A DNA stretch of 64,000 bases from positions 124,001 through 188,000 of the forward strand of contig NZ_BMRC01000007.1 in assembly GCF_014648435.1 (NCBI RefSeq). Reading direction: 5' to 3'. The position numbers and the translations under genes were made by a program. The notes under the pieces were generated by a model. That model had not been told where the DNA came from, searched no databases, and worked only from the letters and a program-made list of their open reading frames with translations. Positions 60,659 to 64,000 of the stretch are shown in pieces. The DNA comes from Nonomuraea spiralis. Lineage in GTDB: Bacteria; Actinomycetota; Actinomycetes; Streptosporangiales; Streptosporangiaceae. Each line of letters opens with the position of its first letter. The first letter of the stretch is position 1.

Positions 60659-62991
60659 CCGACGAGCTGTTCGCGCTGCCGCCCGAGGTCATGTTGTTCC
60701 CGGCGGACCGGCTCGCCTCGACCGTGCAGGCCAAACTGGACATCAGGGCCGGTCAGCACTGTCTCACCAAACCCTCGGGCCGCCAGACCACGATGCTGGT
60801 GAGCGCCGAGACCGCCGCGCTGGTGGAGCTGTTCCGGCAGCCGATGTCCCTGACCGAGGCGGTCGTGACCTTCGGCGTACGGCACCGGGCCGACCCGCAC
60901 CTCGTCCTCGACGACGCCTTCCCGGTCGTCCGCGAGCTGATCGGCGCGGGGTTCCTCGTCCCGGCGGGCGGTGGCGGGGACGCGTCCGGCGACGTGCCCG
61001 ACCAGGTGGGGGACTACGCCGTCCAGCGGCTCGTCCAGCGGCTTCCCGACCTCACGGTCGTGCGGGCGCACGCCCCGGACGGGACCGAGGTCGCGATCAA
61101 GCTGCCCTCCGACCCGTTCGACGAGAACAGCCGCGCGGCGCTCCGGCACGAGGCCGCGGTCCTCGGGCTCGCCCAGGGCTGCCGCGTCCCGGCGCTGGCC
61201 GGTGACGACACCGGGGAGGAACGGCCGTTCCTGGCGCTCGGCTGGGTCGAGGGCGCGAGCGTGACCGAGCACGCCGCGCGTGTCCGCCGGCCGTGGGACC
61301 CGTCCTGGCCCGCGGCGGCGCTCGCCCTGGCCGGCGCGATCCTCGACGCCTACGCCGGGCTGCACGCGCGCGGCATCGTGCACGCCGACGTGCACCCGAG
61401 GAACGTCCTGGTGTCGGCCGCCGGGGAGGTGACGCTCATCGACCTCGGCCTGGCCCGCGTGCCCGGCGACCCCGGGTTGTCGCAGGGGCGGCGCGGCGGC
61501 GTCCTGCCCTACTGCGAGCCGGAGTGGGCCGTGGCGCGTCGGCGCCGTACGGCCGCGCCGCCCGCGACGTTCGCGGGGGAGCAGTACGCGGTCGGCGCCC
61601 TGCTCTACCAGGTCTTCACCGGCCACCACTACGTGGAGGCCACGGCGGGCGCGGGAGCCCTGCTCGCGCGGATCGCCGAGGACGACCCGGCGCCCTTCAG
61701 CACGCACGGCGTCCCGGCCTGGCCGGCCGTGGAGGGCGTCCTGGCCCGGATGCTGGCCAAACGGCCGCAGGACCGGTTCCCGTCGATGGCCGCCGCCGGC
61801 TTGGCGCTCAAGGACGCGGGCGGTCCCCGCCGGTCAGCCGCTTCTCCGGCCGCCGGCCTGCTGCGGGAGACCACCGAACGGCTCGGCCGTCCCGGCGGCC
61901 CGGTGGACACGGGCCTGACGGCCGCGCCACGGGTGTCGGTGAACTACGGCGCGGCCGGGATCGCGTACTTCTTCTACCGGCTGGCCTCGATCAGCGGGGA
62001 GCCGCGGCACCTGGACACCGCGCGGCGGTGGCTGGCCTGGGCCGCCAGGCAGGCCGGCGACCGGCACGCCTTCCACGCCGCCGAGCTCGGCATCCTGCCC
62101 GACAAGGTGGGCCGCGTGTCGATCTACCACTCGCCGGCGGGCACCGCGTGCGTCGACGCGCTCGTGGCCAACGCGATGGGCGACCGGCGGCGGGCCGTGC
62201 ACGCGGTCGGGGCCTTCGTCACCGCCTCGCTGCTGCCGTGCCACACCCTCGACCTGACCCTCGGCCGCGCGGGCACCGTGCTCGGCGCGGCGATGCTCGC
62301 CGAGGCGCTCCAGGGGACCGGCGTACCGGACCGTTGCGGGCTGGCCGGTCTGGCCGACCAGACGCTCGCCTCCATCCTGCGCCGGTTGCCCCCCTCGGTG
62401 ACGGACGACGCCGGGCTCCGCTACCGAGGCGTCGCCCACGGCTGGGCGGGCATCCTGTACGCCGCCCTGCGCTGGTACGCGGCGACCGGGACCCAGGTCC
62501 CCGACGTGGTCCGCGACCGCCTCGACGAGCTGGCCGCGCTCGGCCGCACCCGCGACGGCCGCACCACCTGGCAGGGCCCCCACGACATCCCCATGACCGG
62601 CTGGTGCCACGGCCCCGCCGGATACGTCCACCTCTGGGCCACGGCCGCGGCCGTACTGGGCGAGGACGCGTACGCCGGGCACGCGCTGCGGGCCGCCCGC
62701 GCCTGCGCCCCGGCCCACGTACGGATCCCGACCCTGTGCTGCGGGCTGGCCGGGCAGGCGTACGCCATGCTGGCCGCCCACCGGCTGTCGGGCGAGCCGT
62801 GCTGGCTGGCCGCCGCCCACCGGCTGGCCGGCGCGGCGACCCGCGAGGCGGGCGGCGGCGACAGCCTGCCGAACAGCCTCTGGAAGGGCGACCTCGGCGT
62901 GGCGCTGCTGATCGGCGACCTCGACCGCCCGGACCTGGCCTGCATGCCGCTGTTCGGCCACGAGGGCTGGCCCGGCGGCGGCCGCCCGTAG
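60655..62991 (+). CDS. RRE-like - Ser/Thr kinase - LanC-like cyclase fusion
   Basis: The protein has 778 residues. Residues 15-95 resemble a PqqD-like RiPP recognition element (SAETAALVELFRQPMSLTEAV). Residues 110-390 are a protein kinase with Lys149 in VAIK, HAD in place of HRD (Asp245), Asn250 and D-L-G at 263. Residues 410-778 are LanC-like, with Cys651 (WCHGPAG) and Cys695-Cys696 (LCCGLAG) as probable zinc ligands and the G-x-A-G-I-A-Y motif (NYGAAGIAYFFY) at its start. Unlike LanL/LanKC enzymes there is no lyase domain at the front; the separate HopA1-like protein could supply it. It should phosphorylate and then cyclise a Ser/Thr/Cys-rich peptide, most likely the one encoded two genes upstream. 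Confidence 0.8.
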   Translation: MTDELFALPPEVMLFPADRLASTVQAKLDIRAGQHCLTKPSGRQTTMLVSAETAALVELFRQPMSLTEAVVTFGVRHRADPHLVLDDAFPVVRELIGAGFLVPAGGGGDASGDVPDQVGDYAVQRLVQRLPDLTVVRAHAPDGTEVAIKLPSDPFDENSRAALRHEAAVLGLAQGCRVPALAGDDTGEERPFLALGWVEGASVTEHAARVRRPWDPSWPAAALALAGAILDAYAGLHARGIVHADVHPRNVLVSAAGEVTLIDLGLARVPGDPGLSQGRRGGVLPYCEPEWAVARRRRTAAPPATFAGEQYAVGALLYQVFTGHHYVEATAGAGALLARIAEDDPAPFSTHGVPAWPAVEGVLARMLAKRPQDRFPSMAAAGLALKDAGGPRRSAASPAAGLLRETTERLGRPGGPVDTGLTAAPRVSVNYGAAGIAYFFYRLASISGEPRHLDTARRWLAWAARQAGDRHAFHAAELGILPDKVGRVSIYHSPAGTACVDALVANAMGDRRRAVHAVGAFVTASLLPCHTLDLTLGRAGTVLGAAMLAEALQGTGVPDRCGLAGLADQTLASILRRLPPSVTDDAGLRYRGVAHGWAGILYAALRWYAATGTQVPDVVRDRLDELAALGRTRDGRTTWQGPHDIPMTGWCHGPAGYVHLWATAAAVLGEDAYAGHALRAARACAPAHVRIPTLCCGLAGQAYAMLAAHRLSGEPCWLAAAHRLAGAATREAGGGDSLPNSLWKGDLGVALLIGDLDRPDLACMPLFGHEGWPGGGRP

Positions 62992-63004
62992 CCGAGCGGG
63001 CCCG

Positions 63005-64000
63005 TCAGCGGCCGCGTCTGGGCGTGCCCGAGATGATCAGCTCCTTGAAGCCGGTGAGGAAGGTCGATCGCACCCGGACCGGTTCGGCGGCCACCGCGAC
63101 GTCGGCGAACGTCGCGAAGAGCGTGGCGAAGAACAGCCGCAGGGTCAGCCGGGCCAGGTGGGATCCGGCGCAGTGGTAAGGCTCGTCACCGAACGCGAGG
63201 TGGCGGTTGGGCGTACGTTCCGGGTCGAAGGCGTCCGGGTCGGGAAAGACGGCGGCGTCGCGGTTCGCCGAGCCGATCCAGGCGACCACCGGCTCGCCCG
63301 CCGGGACGTCGACGCCCGACAACCGCACCGGCCGGGTCGTGTGCCGCATGAAGTGGCTGCCGGGCGACGCCCAGCGCAGCGCCTCCTCGACCCCGGTGCG
63401 CAGCAGGTCGGGCCGGTCGGCCCAGGCGCGGTAGGAGCCGGTGCGGGCCAGCTCGTACACCGTCGAGCTGGCCGCGTCCGGCAGGGTCACGCTCGCCCCG
63501 AGCAGCAGGTCGCGGCAGCCGGCGACGGCCGTTTCCGGGTCCATCCGGCCGCCGGCGTCGGAAACCATCAGGCTGACCAGGTCCTCGCCCGGCGTGCGGG
63601 CGCGCTCCCGTACCAGGGGGAGGAAGTAGGCGGACAACTCGCGGTGGGCCCGGCGCGGCGTCCCTGGCGCGGCGTCGCCGATCCGGTGGCCGGGGTCGTC
63701 CTCGGCGCCGGCCGCCATGGCCAGGCCGGACAGGTACGGCCAGTCGGCGCGGGGCAGCCCCAGTAACGGCCCAGCCAGCGCCAGCGGCAGCCCCCGGACG
63801 GCCGCCGCCAGGTCGAACGACTGCTCGTCCAGCCCGGGGGCGAGCAGGCCGGTGATCGCCGCGATCAGGGACGGCTCGTAGCTCCCGGCCGGACGCATGC
63901 CCATGACCTTCCGCAGCGCCGCGCGCGCCCGGTCGGGCCCGGTCGGGCCGGTGGCGGCGGGCTCCCGTCCGGCGGCCGGGTCGGCGTGGCCGGGCGAGGT
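63005..64000 (-). CDS. cytochrome P450, N-terminus beyond the window
   Basis: At least 331 residues are visible with no stop up to the window edge; the true start lies to the right. The C-terminal heme loop is FGDEPYHCAGSHLA, with the thiolate Cys, although the usual Gly and His of F-G-x-G-x-H-x-C are Glu and Tyr. The E-x-x-R motif is EALR in GVEEALRWASP, and the helix I region reads LLLGASVTLPDA, where the normal acid before the Thr is Val. A functional heme protein is likely, but proton delivery may be unusual. It converges on the kinase/LanC gene; it could act on the NRPS product, on the modified peptide, or on neither. Confidence 0.8.
   Translation of the reverse strand, partial: TSPGHADPAAGREPAATGPTGPDRARAALRKVMGMRPAGSYEPSLIAAITGLLAPGLDEQSFDLAAAVRGLPLALAGPLLGLPRADWPYLSGLAMAAGAEDDPGHRIGDAAPGTPRRAHRELSAYFLPLVRERARTPGEDLVSLMVSDAGGRMDPETAVAGCRDLLLGASVTLPDAASSTVYELARTGSYRAWADRPDLLRTGVEEALRWASPGSHFMRHTTRPVRLSGVDVPAGEPVVAWIGSANRDAAVFPDPDAFDPERTPNRHLAFGDEPYHCAGSHLARLTLRLFFATLFATFADVAVAAEPVRVRSTFLTGFKELIISGTPRRGR

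Noticed and set aside
1..64000. tRNA, rRNA, insertion sequences, prophage genes and riboswitches
   Set aside because: I found no transposase, integrase or phage motifs and no recognisable tRNA or rRNA stretch. Covariance-model scans could not be run, so small RNAs are not excluded.

Overview
The window comes from a high-GC, filamentous-actinomycete-type chromosome. Codon third positions are almost all G or C, genes are tightly packed, many starts are GTG, and the families present (MAB_1171c-type membrane protein, EspR-like XRE regulator, BtrH-like protein, PBP-type serine hydrolases) are actinobacterial. A streptosporangial genus such as Nonomuraea would fit, but the sequence alone does not prove the genus.

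Layout. Positions 1-18,900 look like ordinary flanking chromosome: an AraC regulator, an acyl-CoA synthetase, a tyrosine phosphatase, serine hydrolases, a trypsin-like protease, a 14-helix MFS pump, a BtrH-like protein, a flavoprotein oxidase, a very large AAA/kinase/FHA/kinase fusion, a CPBP protease with a two-component system, and an SDR. Positions 18,918-58,620 are a nonribosomal peptide cluster. Positions 58,733-62,991 hold an XRE regulator followed by a tightly coupled three-gene unit: a 29-cysteine repeat protein, a HopA1-like protein and an RRE/kinase/LanC-like protein. A partial P450 closes the window.

The peptide cluster. NRPS-1 (35,967-45,410) reads A-T-C-A-T-E-C-A-T and NRPS-2 (21,531-33,923) reads C-A-T-E-C-A-T-C-A-T-E. 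Together they form six modules with epimerisation at positions 2, 4 and 6, no starter C domain and no thioesterase domain. One base after NRPS-2 lies a stand-alone penicillin-binding-protein-like serine hydrolase, the arrangement known for PBP-type thioesterases that make head-to-tail cyclic peptides ending in a D residue. Hand-read specificity codes suggest Asn - D-Leu - Val/Ile - D-large aromatic (Trp or chloro-Trp) - basic residue - D-basic residue. The cluster also encodes a PyrH-like tryptophan halogenase with its flavin reductase, the enduracididine enzymes MppP and a fused MppQ-MppR, a VioC/MppO-like guanidino-amino-acid hydroxylase, a SyrP-like hydroxylase, an MbtH protein, a GT39 mannosyltransferase-like membrane protein, an antiporter and an MFS exporter. 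The inferred product is a mannopeptimycin-like cyclic hexapeptide of alternating L/D configuration, containing enduracididine and probably halogenated.

Control. A motif TTTAGC-N7-TCAA recurs in front of NRPS-2, the hydroxylase/NRPS-1 operon and the halogenase operon, pointing to one cluster regulator. ArsR-like and XRE regulators lie inside the region. The ImmA/IrrE-like gene wedged between the two NRPS genes has a TTA codon.

The three-gene cysteine-repeat unit contains all the activities needed to dehydrate and cyclise a peptide (kinase, putative phospho-Ser/Thr lyase, LanC cyclase) in a domain arrangement I do not recognise as a described class.
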